A stretch of DNA of 64,000 nucleotides from Nitrospirales bacterium (GTDB lineage: Bacteria; Nitrospirota; Nitrospiria; Nitrospirales; UBA8639): assembly GCA_031315915.1 (NCBI GenBank), contig JALDRK010000019.1, forward strand, positions 1 through 64,000, in the 5' to 3' direction. Shown here piece after piece: positions 39,141-50,084 of the stretch. The position numbers were made by a program, and so were the translations under genes. Under the pieces are notes generated by a model. That model saw only the letters and a list, made by a program, of their open reading frames with translations. It ran no database searches and was not told the origin of the DNA. Each line of letters opens with the position of its first letter. Position 1 is the first letter of the stretch.

Positions 39141-39490
39141 GCGATAAGCATAATTTCATGTTCAGCACATGTCAAGGTTTCTTAGAGAACCGTTCGATCG
39201 GCAAATGTTTGGTGCTTGAATATCATGAACCGGTGGGACTTGGGGATGAAATTACTTCAGCATTTCGGCAGCACGCCAAGACTCAATATTCACTTACATG
39301 GACAAACCCAGAAAAAATATCCCAGAATAGCCTCCTGATACCTTACCTTCAAACTCTCGACAATAAACTTGACCCCTAATTAATTGTAATTGATTGATCC
39401 GCTGTCATCTCTTGACCCAATATTGTTTTAAGCACAGGGGTTGGGCGGTTCTTTGCCACCGTCCTCTTAAACACCCTATTGTGTATTCAT
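39141..39490. other. Intergenic region, about 350 bp, no gene seen
   Basis: No frame here looks coding, and no repeat or RNA is recognised between vapB and the 124-residue gene. Both neighbours run on the minus strand. Confidence 0.4.
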
Positions 39491-39865
39491 TCATTGTAGG
39501 AAATTGGCAAATTCGATCTGACCATCGCCCCTAAGCTCACGAAACTTATTCGTATCTTCTGCGGATAGGATTAAAGAATATCTTTCATTATCATGGCGAA
39601 AACCCAAATGAATTTTATGTTCCCTCAGAAATATCAAAGGGATCTTCAGATGATAAAATTCATCAGAATTCTGGAAGGTTTCACATAATAGATTTAAAAA
39701 CTCTTCATGTGAATCTTCTACCAACATTTCTTCAAACTCAAACCACCATGAATCTACACGTTTCCATGATTGTTCACGTGTATAAAACTTAGAGACCTTG
39801 AATGGTTCATTTAGCAACCTTCCTTCTCTTTGCAACCATTCCCTAGCTTTTTGCCTAATTTTCAT
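39491..39865 (-). CDS. Hypothetical protein (124 aa)
   Basis: I do not recognise the family. The protein begins MKIRQKAREWLQREGRLLNE and is rich in Glu, Trp and Phe, with VDSWWFEFEEMLVEDSHEEF in the middle and REHKIHLGFRHDNERYSLIL near the end. It is soluble, with no membrane segment. It lies beside the VapBC pair and the IS110 element, and its base composition is AT-richer than that of the housekeeping genes, which suggests accessory DNA. Confidence 0.6.
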   Translation of the reverse strand: MKIRQKAREWLQREGRLLNEPFKVSKFYTREQSWKRVDSWWFEFEEMLVEDSHEEFLNLLCETFQNSDEFYHLKIPLIFLREHKIHLGFRHDNERYSLILSAEDTNKFRELRGDGQIEFANFLQ

Positions 39866-40150
39866 GATGGCTCCCTATTTCCAACAATAAATAGACTAAT
39901 CCCCAAAAAGGTGAAACCTCAATTTTCCCGCCATACAACACGACATTGAATTTCTCCTCATCGTTGGTAAAACATCTTTTACTCCAAGGCTTCCGACCTT
40001 CCCAGCAAGTGGGTAACAGATGTTATGGAGAGCAGAATAATATCCCCCTTCAATACCTTTAACCCAAATTCCTCGGACAGGGATTCACTAAGTGAATCCT
40101 TGCTCAACTAACAAAATTAGTCAATGGTCAACCACTTCATCAGGAAGGAC
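39866..40150. other. Intergenic region left of the IS110 element
   Basis: No gene or RNA is recognised between the 124-residue gene and the transposase. The left boundary of the IS110 element should lie in its right part, but IS110 ends lack clear inverted repeats and cannot be placed from the sequence alone. Confidence 0.4.
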
Positions 40151-40169
40151 TCAGCAACTGTCTTGAATG

Positions 40170-41330
<1,161 letters not shown>

Positions 41331-41428
41331 GGAAAGAAGCTTGCTTGATTTAGGAAGTCATCCGCCCCATTGGATGTCCTGAAAAGAGGCGTAGGGGATT
41401 ACGCTTACTTTGGACGCACTTCGGAAAG

Positions 41429-42066
41429 TCAGATGAAATCTGTGGACAGGACCTGTTGGAGTCGATCCTGAGAAATGGCGCCCTGGCGGATGATGCGGGG
41501 CTCTCGTTCGATCTGAAGCACCGTTGAGGGTTGGCCGCCAGGTGTATGGCCGCCGTCTAATATCAAATCGATGTCTGAGCCTAACTGCTGCATGACATCT
41601 TCGGCGGATCGTGCCGGACGCAGGCCGGTTCGATTGGCGCTGAGTGCCGGTGAGAGGACCGGTGCGTTTCAACAATTCGCAGACTCGCAGATCATTGGGT
41701 TGCCTCACCCCGATTGTCTTTTGACCTCCGGTCAGTATGAGGTGAAAGAGTTGAACGGGCAGGCAATACTAGGGTGAGTAACCCCGGCCAGAATTCCTCC
41801 ATAAGTTTCAATGCGACGTCAGGAATACTTTCGATGAGTCGCTCAACCTGGGACAGATCCCCCACCAACACGGGAAACGGACTCCCTTGTCGACCGCCCT
41901 TGATGGCTAAAAGACGTTCAAGGGCCGATGGCTGAAATGCGCCAACGGCCAGCGCATAGAAGCTATCGGTGGGAATGGCCAAAACGCCTCCCGCTTGTAC
42001 ACAAGCTACAGCCTGTACAATGATGTGAGGAGAAACTGGGACGTGAAAGGAAAGGACGGATGCCAT
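41429..42066 (-). pseudogene. tsaC: L-threonylcarbamoyladenylate synthase, frameshifted
   Basis: TsaC/Sua5 makes the precursor of t6A37 in tRNA. From ATG 42066 the protein reads MASVLSFHVPVSPHIIVQAV with PTDSFYALAVGAFQPSALER, LLAIKGGRQGSPFPVLVGDL and EEFWPGLLTLVLPA, the YrdC/Sua5 signature. Near 41760 the frame is lost, but the C-terminal family segments LSANRTG, DIDLILDGGHTPGG and VLSTDFI can be found in other frames down to 41429. At least two indels lie between. This gene is normally essential. Confidence 0.85.
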
Positions 42067-42127
42067 AATATCCCAAGCCGGGATTCACAATGAACGGATG
42101 CAGCTGTCTTCTCTACCCCTCCTGAAA

Positions 42128-42148
42128 CCTCCCCTTACAAAGGGGAGG
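42128..42148. repeat. Perfect inverted repeat after purD
   Basis: CCTCCCCTT and AAGGGGAGG are separated by a three-base loop. It lies 47 bp downstream of the purD stop. There is no following T-run, so it could be a terminator stem or a copy of a dispersed palindrome; I cannot tell which. Confidence 0.4.
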
Positions 42149-42194
42149 AAATGAGAATCAATTTCCCCCTGGCAAAACTGGACTGTTTTAATAT

Positions 42195-43460
42195 TCACAG
42201 CACGCGGTGGGCGATGTCTTTTCGATAGTAACGTCCGTCGAAACGGATGGACTCCACGGCCTCATACGCCCGTTTCTGGGCTCCTCGAATGGTAGCATCC
42301 AACGCGGTCACTCCCAACACTCTTCCGCTATTGGTAACGGTCGCACCGTCTTCATTCGCAGTTCCGGCATGAAAAACCACCATCGAATCCGAGTTTGCCA
42401 GTGGAAGACCCGTAATGGGGATGCCGGTTTTGTACGAACCGGGATACCCATCTGAGGTGAGTACCACGCACACGGCAGCTTGATCGTGCCACTCCACTTG
42501 GATTTGGTCCAACCGGTGCTGCACCGCGGCTTCGATCACGTCAAGCAAATCCGTTTTCAGCAGCGGCAACACAACCTGGGTTTCAGGGTCACCGAATCGG
42601 GCATTAAATTCCAGAACGAAGGGTTGCCCATCCTTGCGGACCATGATGCCGGCATACAGGATTCCATAAAATGGACTTCCCACGCGGGAAAGGCCGGTCA
42701 CAGCCGGATACAACACATCTTTTAAGATACGCTCGCGCAGGGCCGGGGTTCCCAATGGAGCAGGCGCATAGGCCCCCATTCCCCCGGTATTCAAACCCGT
42801 ATCCCCCTCTCCAATCCGCTTATGATCCTGCGCGGGAACCATGGGAATGACCGTGCGGCCATCGGCAAAGGCCATGACGGTGAGTTCTTCCCCTTCGATA
42901 AATTCCTCCACGACTACTTTGGCCCCGGCCTGTCCGAACTGCTGTCCTTCCAGCATTCCCGTGACAGCCTCTTTGGCCTCCTTCAGCGTGTCACAAATGA
43001 TTACGCCTTTTCCCTGAGCCAAGCCGTCGGCTTTTACTACCAACGGCATCGGACAGGTATCGATGTAGGCCAATGCCGGTTCCAGCCGATCAAATGCGCG
43101 CGAGAAGGCCGTGGGAATATGTTCCCGAACCATTAATTCTTTCGCAAAAGACTTGCTGGATTCGATCATGGCGGCATTGCGCGTGGGGCCGAAAATCCTG
43201 AGTTTGGCCTTGCGGAATTCGTCGGCGATGCCCATCGACAGCGGCAGTTCAGGCCCCACAATCGTGAGATCAATTTGTTCCTGCAGGGCAAAGGCCGTCA
43301 GTCCGGACAGATCGTCCGCCTTGATCGGCACACATTCGGCTTCCTGCGCGATACCCGCATTACCCGGCGCGCAATAGAGCTTGGTGAGACGAGGGGATTG
43401 GGCGATTTTCCATGCCAGTGCATGTTCACGCCCGCCATTACCGATAAGGAGTACCTTCAT
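42195..43460 (-). CDS. purD: Phosphoribosylamine--glycine ligase
   Basis: PurD joins phosphoribosylamine and glycine with ATP in purine synthesis. The 421-residue protein opens MKVLLIGNGGREHALAWKIA. It has the ATP-grasp core PLVVKADGLAQGKGVIICDT, GEELTVMAFADG, GGMGAYAPAPL and EFNARFGDPETQVVLPLL. Length is normal. It follows purH by 38 bp, so the two are co-transcribed. Confidence 0.96.
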   Translation of the reverse strand: MKVLLIGNGGREHALAWKIAQSPRLTKLYCAPGNAGIAQEAECVPIKADDLSGLTAFALQEQIDLTIVGPELPLSMGIADEFRKAKLRIFGPTRNAAMIESSKSFAKELMVREHIPTAFSRAFDRLEPALAYIDTCPMPLVVKADGLAQGKGVIICDTLKEAKEAVTGMLEGQQFGQAGAKVVVEEFIEGEELTVMAFADGRTVIPMVPAQDHKRIGEGDTGLNTGGMGAYAPAPLGTPALRERILKDVLYPAVTGLSRVGSPFYGILYAGIMVRKDGQPFVLEFNARFGDPETQVVLPLLKTDLLDVIEAAVQHRLDQIQVEWHDQAAVCVVLTSDGYPGSYKTGIPITGLPLANSDSMVVFHAGTANEDGATVTNSGRVLGVTALDATIRGAQKRAYEAVESIRFDGRYYRKDIAHRVL

Positions 43461-43498
43461 ATTGTATTTTTCATTAGGAGAGTCATTAAGAGAACAGA

Positions 43499-45055
43499 CT
43501 AATGACGGAAATGGCGCATGCCGGTGAGAATCATGGCCATTTTATGCTCATCCACCGCCTCGATGATTTCCTTGTCCCGTATGGAGCCGCCCGGTTGAAT
43601 GACCGCGGTGATCCCGGCGGCGGCAGCGGCATCAATGCCATCCCTGAACGGAAAGAAGGCATCGGAGGCCATCACGGCACCCTTGATAGGTAGATTAGCT
43701 TTCATTTGGGCCAACTTGACCGAATCCACCCGGCTCATCTGTCCTGCGCCGATGCCGATGGTTTGATTCCGTGAGGCGAAGACGATTGCGTTGGATTTAA
43801 CATGTTTACAGACTTTCCAGGCAAAATCACAGGCTTCGTATTCATCGCTGGTGGGCTGACGCTGTGTCGGAATTTTCAGTTCCCCCATTTCCCGCAAGGT
43901 ACCCAAATCGCGGTCCTGCACCAACAGGCCACCCACAATTTTCCTCATATCCTGCGTATCGCGGTCGCTGCTATTCAACGGACCGACAGCCAACAGGCGA
44001 AGATCTTTTTTCCGTTGCAGTTCGGTCAGGGCTTCCGGAGTAAATCCGGGAGCGATCAGCACTTCGACAAACGTGGATGCAACTTCCTTGGCCATATCCA
44101 GTCCGACTTCATGGTTACAGGCAATCACACCGCCGAACGCCGACACCGGGTCCGTCTCGCGGGCACGCACATAGGCCTCCACCGGCCTCTCGCCCAGAGC
44201 CACTCCGCACGGATTATTGTGCTTCACAATCACAACCGCGATGTCATCGAATTCCTTGACTAATTCCAGCGCGGAATTGGCATCCAGATAATTGTTATAG
44301 GACATGGCTTTGCCATGGAGCTGTTTGGCACTGCAAACGGAGGCTTCCTTGGTCTGACGCTCGCGATAGACCGCTCCGGCCTGATGCGGGTTTTCTCCAT
44401 AACGCAAATCTTCCACTTTCTCATACGAGAGCGTGAGCTGAGAGGGAAAGACCTTAGGGGTGGTGGGCGAAGACTGGGACTCCAAATAACTGGCAATAAG
44501 GCTGTCATACCGGGCAGTATGTTGAAAGACTTTTTGGGCCAATTCTCGCCGGAGGGTCAAGGAAACGGTATCCGCGTGGAGGGCTTCCAGTACGCGGTCA
44601 TAATCAGCCGGATCGACCAGCACGATGACATCGTCATGATTCTTGGCTGCCGACCGCAACATGGACGGACCGCCAATATCGATATTTTCAATGGCTTCCT
44701 CGAAGGAACAACCGGGTTTGTTGATCGTTTGCTCGAAGGGATACAAATTCACCACCACTACATCGATCGGAGAAATCCCCTGCTCCTTCATTTGTTTCAC
44801 ATGAGAGTCCACCGAACGCCGTCCCAATAGGCCTCCATGAATCTTGGGGTGCAAGGTTTTCACTCTTCCCTGCAGGATTTCGGGAAATCCTGTGTACTTG
44901 GCCACTTCCGTCACACTGACGCCGGCTTCTTGAAGCATCTTGGCTGTCCCGCCTGTGGATAAAATATCGGCTCCAAGAGCTGCCAGGCCTTTGGCGACTT
45001 TTTCAACTCCGGTTTTATCCGAGACGCTGATCAGCGCCTTTCCTAAGGTTCTCAT
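43499..45055 (-). CDS. purH: Bifunctional AICAR formyltransferase / IMP cyclohydrolase
   Basis: PurH carries out the last two steps of IMP synthesis. The start is ATG 45055 (MRTLGKALISVSDKTGVEKV) with AGGTGGA at good spacing; an earlier ATG at 45115 adds a non-family leader. The N-terminal MGS-like domain (IMP cyclohydrolase, about 1-150, with GGTAKMLQEAGV and RVKTLHPKIHGGLL) is followed by the AICAR transformylase domain with SYNNYLDANSALELVKEF and VKHNNPCGVALGE. 518 residues is the standard length. Confidence 0.96.
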   Translation of the reverse strand: MRTLGKALISVSDKTGVEKVAKGLAALGADILSTGGTAKMLQEAGVSVTEVAKYTGFPEILQGRVKTLHPKIHGGLLGRRSVDSHVKQMKEQGISPIDVVVVNLYPFEQTINKPGCSFEEAIENIDIGGPSMLRSAAKNHDDVIVLVDPADYDRVLEALHADTVSLTLRRELAQKVFQHTARYDSLIASYLESQSSPTTPKVFPSQLTLSYEKVEDLRYGENPHQAGAVYRERQTKEASVCSAKQLHGKAMSYNNYLDANSALELVKEFDDIAVVIVKHNNPCGVALGERPVEAYVRARETDPVSAFGGVIACNHEVGLDMAKEVASTFVEVLIAPGFTPEALTELQRKKDLRLLAVGPLNSSDRDTQDMRKIVGGLLVQDRDLGTLREMGELKIPTQRQPTSDEYEACDFAWKVCKHVKSNAIVFASRNQTIGIGAGQMSRVDSVKLAQMKANLPIKGAVMASDAFFPFRDGIDAAAAAGITAVIQPGGSIRDKEIIEAVDEHKMAMILTGMRHFRH

Positions 45056-45619
45056 GTGTCCACCTATGCTGATTGAATGGTTGGTATTGACGTGAAAGGA
45101 GTGGCAGCTTACCAAATGGTCTTCTGAACTTCAATGAATAAGCTATGCTCGATGTGCTGAATCGGATTTTTGCAGGAACACGTTCATCATCGGACCCTAA
45201 GAGTCAAGAACATTTTAAGATTTTTCCGATAGCAAGGCCAGAAAAACCCTTAATGATATTCAAAGAAACCGCTCATCGCTTTTGTTTTTTCAGAAAATTT
45301 CCCTGGCTGATAGGCCCATAAAGCCTTTCGCAATTTTGACCGATGAATACTGCTAACGGCAACCTGAATCGGCTTGAACGTTCCTATTTATTTTCTCAGT
45401 TAGAGATTTCCATCTGGATCGAATGACTGGTATTTCCTTCGTCCGACTGGAGTCGATCGAGGTGCCTTCTCAGCCACGTGATTCAAGAGGAATGCGCGCG
45501 TTAAAGGGAAAAACAGCAAAGGATCGGAGATCCGGTTTTTCCCGTTTCCTCACATCACCGCAATCAAAAACCTAAGTGTCGTACCGCTCCCGGTACAGAT
45601 CGAAATGGAATAGGATCGC
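45056..45619. other. Intergenic region, about 560 bp, no gene seen
   Basis: This lies between the divergent purH and SHOCT-protein genes. I see no coding frame, RNA or clear repeat. It probably contains both promoters. Confidence 0.45.
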
Positions 45620-46366
45620 ATGGACGGAATGATGTTTTTCGTTGTCGGTTGGATTTTGCTGGTCATCCTGGCCATCCTCTTTGTTCTAAACCTTCCCGAA
45701 AAATCCACCCAAGAACAACTCGCCAAATTACCGGGAGTGGACTTTCTCCCGACTCAAATGTACCGGGGAAGCGATGGAATGGCCGGTTTGGCCGTCAATG
45801 AAGAGACCTATCAATTGTGTCTCTTGAAAAACGCCACCAGCCTGCCGCGAATAGTCCCGGTCAAAGACTTAATCGGAGCGTTTTTAGTGAAAAATGGAGA
45901 ACTGATCGGCCAGGGATTACGCACCCGTCCCAAGAAAATTCATGCGTTCTTAAAAATAGTCCAGAATCAAATTACGACCTTGATAGATGCAGGGAACTCC
46001 TCCCAAGCGGGAGGCTCTAACCAACGCATCGACCTCATCGTGGCCGTGCATGATGAAGAAGAGCCCCTGTATGTGGTCAATTTTTTAGACATGGAAACCA
46101 AAGAGGGAGGCATTCTCTATGAAAAGTCTATCGGTACCGCCAAACATTGGCATTCTTTGTTAGACGGCCTCATCCTGAAAGCTGACCACCTCGAACATAT
46201 CCAGGGGGATATCCGAGATTCCAACACCGAAATCTCATCGACGTCCGTGGCAACGGAAATCGAAAAACTGGCAGAACTGGTCGAGAACCGATTAATGACC
46301 AAGCAAGAATTCGAAGCTCAAAAAGAGAAAATTCTCACTGGAAAAGCCTGCTTGACCAAAACGTAG
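45620..46366 (+). CDS. Membrane-anchored protein with C-terminal SHOCT domain
   Basis: The 248-residue protein has one N-terminal membrane helix (MFFVVGWILLVILAILFVLN) and a middle beta-rich part. Its C-terminal motif EIEKLAELVENRLMTKQEFE (then AQKEKIL) matches the SHOCT oligomerisation domain. The middle part (residues 60-200) has no family that I recognise. It probably faces the cytoplasm and forms oligomers. It stands alone between purH and the ankyrin gene. Confidence 0.72.
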   Translation: MDGMMFFVVGWILLVILAILFVLNLPEKSTQEQLAKLPGVDFLPTQMYRGSDGMAGLAVNEETYQLCLLKNATSLPRIVPVKDLIGAFLVKNGELIGQGLRTRPKKIHAFLKIVQNQITTLIDAGNSSQAGGSNQRIDLIVAVHDEEEPLYVVNFLDMETKEGGILYEKSIGTAKHWHSLLDGLILKADHLEHIQGDIRDSNTEISSTSVATEIEKLAELVENRLMTKQEFEAQKEKILTGKACLTKT

Positions 46367-46717
46367 ATTCCATTATTTTATTTGGGTCAAGCATTGTCAT
46401 CCTTATCTTATCGTCTCTTCCCTCGACCCAAATCGTCCGCCTTCTCAATTGATCGTTAAGACAAGTCATACCTGAGTTACACCCGGTCCCAATATCTCAG
46501 ATTGTTTTCCGGCCTTCCGCCGGGAAGGGCATCTGAATCCCCATAACACCTCTCTGCTCCCCTGTCACTCGTTCTCCATTCACTTGTTCACTTCTCCTTT
46601 CCCGGCCCTTCCAATGGGGTATTGGCTCGCCCATCCCGATCTTGTTTGCTGGAAAGACACGAATCTTCTGAGCCCGTCAAAGCCCTTAGAATTTCATGCA
46701 GCTATTCCGAGCCTTCC
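46367..46717. other. Intergenic region, about 350 bp, no gene seen
   Basis: Between the SHOCT-domain gene and the ankyrin gene no coding frame or RNA is recognised. The frame that precedes the ankyrin start has no convincing composition. Confidence 0.4.
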
Positions 46718-47497
46718 ATGTTTCAGACACGAACGTTTACAATCATCAAATATGTCGGCTTGTTTCTGGGAATTGCAATTTCCTTCGCCATTACCTCCGG
46801 ATGGAAAAATTCAGGCGAATCACCTCTCTTCCGTTCCATCCTGGAACGCGACCTATCTTCAGCAAAAGAGCTGCTCGAATCAGGTGCTGACATCAACGAC
46901 ACCACGGCCGAGGGAGGAACGCCACTGCATTATGCCGCCGAATCCGGGCAATATGCCCTCACCCATCTCTTTCTGCAACATGGGGCCGATGTCCACGCCC
47001 GCTACCGGCAGGATTGGATGCCATTACATTTCGCGGCCAAACGAGGACACGTGGATATTGCCGCCTTGCTTATCAAATACGGAGCGGAAGTCAACGGACA
47101 GGAAGGGACCATCACTCCGCTGCACGTCGCTGTCCAGGAGCATCAAGGACGCATGGTCGCCTTCTTACTGAGTAAAGGTGCCACCGTCAACACCCCATTC
47201 AAGGAGGGATGGACCGCCCTGCATCTGGCGGCCCAAACGGGGGACACCGATATCACACGGTTATTATTGGATGCCGGAGCCGCGATCAATGCCACGAACG
47301 TTGCCGGGCTGACGCCTCTTCATTCTGCGGCATTCTCGGGACATAAAGATGTGACAACCTATTTACTCAACCGAGGCGCTCAGTGTTCCCTGCCTGCTCA
47401 ACCACTCCCTGGGTTACCCGGAAAAAACCTGTCGATCTTGTATTCGTCTCTTCAGGAGATCATCCATAGCTGCCCGAACATCCCGTCCAAGTCCTGA
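46718..47497 (+). CDS. Ankyrin-repeat protein, exported or membrane-anchored
   Basis: The start is placed at ATG 46718 (MFQTRTFTIIKYVGLFLGIA), which begins a signal or anchor helix. About five ankyrin repeats follow (residues 35-235) with the pattern TPLHYAAESGQYALTHLFLQ HGADV and GWTALHLAAQTGDTDITRLL LDAGA. The length is 259 residues. Ankyrin repeats bind proteins; the partner is unknown. It precedes the EamA transporter by about 160 bp on the same strand. Confidence 0.85.
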   Translation: MFQTRTFTIIKYVGLFLGIAISFAITSGWKNSGESPLFRSILERDLSSAKELLESGADINDTTAEGGTPLHYAAESGQYALTHLFLQHGADVHARYRQDWMPLHFAAKRGHVDIAALLIKYGAEVNGQEGTITPLHVAVQEHQGRMVAFLLSKGATVNTPFKEGWTALHLAAQTGDTDITRLLLDAGAAINATNVAGLTPLHSAAFSGHKDVTTYLLNRGAQCSLPAQPLPGLPGKNLSILYSSLQEIIHSCPNIPSKS

Positions 47498-47658
47498 CCC
47501 GATCTCGACACCTCTTTGAGTCCGGATCCTCATCTGCCATTTATCCACGGCGCCAAGAAGAGTAAGATACGGCACTTCTCGGCCGTAGCACATTCCACGC
47601 TGTATTCCCATATTCGAGGCCTTCGGTTATTGAAGTTACTCAGAGTTGCGCTTCCTTC

Positions 47659-48543
47659 ATGATTTCCTCCTTTCATTGGATCTTTCTGGCTCTCCTGGCC
47701 GCATTCATCGAGTCATTGAAAGACCTCTCCAGTAAAGCCAGCCTACGCACGATCTCTCCACAACTTGCCGGACTGGCAGCCAGTGCCGTCCCCATCCCCA
47801 TGCTTTTGGTCTTCTTTCTGTTGTCTCCTGGTTGGCCAACGATTGACTCCGCATTCGCTACTGCCCTCGTGCTAAGCGGATCGCTGAACGTACTGGGGAT
47901 GTTTCATTTTATGCGCGCCTTACAAGAATCCGATTTATCGCTGACCATTCCCTTCATTTCCTTTACCCCCGTCTTTCTTCTGGTAACCTCGCCCCTGTTG
48001 GTGGGAGATATTCCAACTGCCCGGGACTTTTCCGGAATTGTCTGTATCGTGGGCGGCTCCTACCTCCTTCATCTTCATACTGTTCGCCTGGGACTATTCG
48101 CGCCTTTCAAAGCCATCTGGGATCAGCCGGGGCCAAGGCGCATGCTGTTCGTCGCCTTGATTTACAGTTTCACCTCAAATTTCGATAAAATGGGCGTTCA
48201 ACATTCTTCTCCTTTGCTCTGGAGCTTGTCCATCACCACATTCATGACTGTTGGGTTCCTATGGCTCCTTCGCTATGTTCCATGGGAAGGGCATCCGCCA
48301 CCTCAAGGGCGAGCACTCATGATGTTGCTTCTGATCGGCGTATTTCAGGGTCTTGTTTTACTCGTTCAAAACCACGCTCTGGTGAGCGGACCCGTGCCAT
48401 CCGTGATCGCTCTTAAACGAACCAGCATCCTATTCGCGGTAATATGGGGAATGATGTTCTTACGAGAAACCCACGGCCGGGAACGACTTGCGGGTGCCAT
48501 ACTGATGATAATAGGAATTGCGATATTAGGAATGGGCAAGTAG
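47659..48543 (+). CDS. EamA/DMT-family transporter
   Basis: The 294-residue protein has about ten membrane helices arranged as two EamA repeats, typical for drug/metabolite transporters. It begins MISSFHWIFLALLAAFIESL. Key segments are LNVLGMFHFMRALQESDLSL in the first half and PSVIALKRTSILFAVIWGMM FLRE in the second. The substrate cannot be named. It converges on the nuo operon. Confidence 0.88.
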   Translation: MISSFHWIFLALLAAFIESLKDLSSKASLRTISPQLAGLAASAVPIPMLLVFFLLSPGWPTIDSAFATALVLSGSLNVLGMFHFMRALQESDLSLTIPFISFTPVFLLVTSPLLVGDIPTARDFSGIVCIVGGSYLLHLHTVRLGLFAPFKAIWDQPGPRRMLFVALIYSFTSNFDKMGVQHSSPLLWSLSITTFMTVGFLWLLRYVPWEGHPPPQGRALMMLLLIGVFQGLVLLVQNHALVSGPVPSVIALKRTSILFAVIWGMMFLRETHGRERLAGAILMIIGIAILGMGK

Positions 48544-48597
48544 TCGCTGCCCCTCAGGCGTTGATCCACCACATCCCGTTATAGGAAAAAACCGGAT

Positions 48598-50079
48598 TTA
48601 CTTAACGGGAAGAGTCGAGAGATCGGCCACCGAAACCAGCGGACCGGGGAATATCCCCAGTAAGACGACGCCGGCTATCGCACAAGCCAAGACGACCGAA
48701 ACGGAAGGAGACAAGGCCAATCGAGTGGTGAGTTCCTGTTCGGATGACGGTTCGCGCATGTACATTACCATGACCACGCGCAAATAATAAAAGGCGGAAA
48801 TGGCGGCAAATACCAACCCGATCACCGCCAGCCAGGCCAACCCCGCATTGACGGCCGCCATAAACAAATAAAACTTTCCAATAAACCCTGCCGTGGGAGG
48901 AATGCCGGCCAGGGAAACCATAAAGACCATCATGAGAAAGGCGCCGCCTTTGTGACGTTTGGCTAAACCGGTAAAATCGTTGAGTTCCTCTCCTTCAAGC
49001 CCTCCGTTGCGCAAGATGGCCACCATGGAAAAGGCCCCTAACGTCATAAACGAGTAAATAGCCAGATACAACATCAGGCTCGATACACCACGAGCGGACA
49101 CGCCCGCTTCGGTCCCGATCCATCCCGCCACGACCAGTCCAATCAGCGCATACCCGGCATGAGCAATGCTGGAATAGGCCAGCATCCGTTTGACGTTGGT
49201 TTGCACGATTGCGACGAGATTTCCCAGCGCCACCGTCAACAGGCAGAGCACCAGAATCATCCCCGTCCAGTTGGGCTTCAACCCACCAAATGCTTCCAGA
49301 AGGACCCGTAGGAACGCGGCAAAACTGGCCGCTTTCGACGCCACGGCCATAAACGCCGTCACGGAGGTCGGCGCGCCCTGATACACATCTGGCGTCCACA
49401 TGTGAAACGGCACCGCCGCAACCTTGAACCCGAATCCCACAATAATCAGCATGAGGGATATCAGGACAAGAGGGTCGCTCAGGCTCTGATCGTTCATGGT
49501 GGAAGCGATTTCAGACAAACGGGTACTGCCTGCCACACCGAATAAGAGAGAGATGCCATATAGCAAAATCCCGGAAGAAAAGGCCCCCAGAACAAAATAC
49601 TTGGCCGAGGATTCGATGGACCGGGCTTCAAACCGCTTAAAGCCCACCATAATATAGAGCGTGATCGACATCAGTTCGATTCCCAGATAAATCACGAGCA
49701 GATCGGCGCCTGAGACCATGACCATCATCCCGACCAGAGCCAGCAGAATGAATCCATAAAATTCGGCCAGATCAATATGCTCTTCCTTGAGATAGGTCAT
49801 AGACAGAAGAATGGTCATGCCACTGACAAGGCACAGCAGCAATTTCCAAAATGAGGCATAGCCATCCACCACGACCAGATCACTAAACGCCATGACCCGT
49901 CCCCCAAAACTACCCAGAATCATGATCACACAGACAGCCAAGGCTCCAAGACTGGCCCAAGCCAAGAGGTCTTTTTTCGATTTTGGCGTTATGGGGTCCA
50001 ACACCAGCAGAAGACAGGCCATGCCGATGACAATCAGCTCGGGAAGAATGGTCACAATGTCGGCCAACGGAATATTCAT
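48598..50079 (-). CDS. nuoN: NADH-quinone oxidoreductase subunit N
   Basis: NuoN is one of three antiporter-like, proton-pumping subunits in the membrane arm of complex I. It has about 14 helices and 493 residues. The essential Glu lies in LGIELMSITLYIMVG, the Lys in SSAKYFVLGAFSSG, and further charged residues lie in VPFHMWTPDVYQGAPTSVT. It is the last gene of the nuo operon, 5 bp after nuoM. Confidence 0.96.
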   Translation of the reverse strand: MNIPLADIVTILPELIVIGMACLLLVLDPITPKSKKDLLAWASLGALAVCVIMILGSFGGRVMAFSDLVVVDGYASFWKLLLCLVSGMTILLSMTYLKEEHIDLAEFYGFILLALVGMMVMVSGADLLVIYLGIELMSITLYIMVGFKRFEARSIESSAKYFVLGAFSSGILLYGISLLFGVAGSTRLSEIASTMNDQSLSDPLVLISLMLIIVGFGFKVAAVPFHMWTPDVYQGAPTSVTAFMAVASKAASFAAFLRVLLEAFGGLKPNWTGMILVLCLLTVALGNLVAIVQTNVKRMLAYSSIAHAGYALIGLVVAGWIGTEAGVSARGVSSLMLYLAIYSFMTLGAFSMVAILRNGGLEGEELNDFTGLAKRHKGGAFLMMVFMVSLAGIPPTAGFIGKFYLFMAAVNAGLAWLAVIGLVFAAISAFYYLRVVMVMYMREPSSEQELTTRLALSPSVSVVLACAIAGVVLLGIFPGPLVSVADLSTLPVK

Positions 50080-50084
50080 ACGGA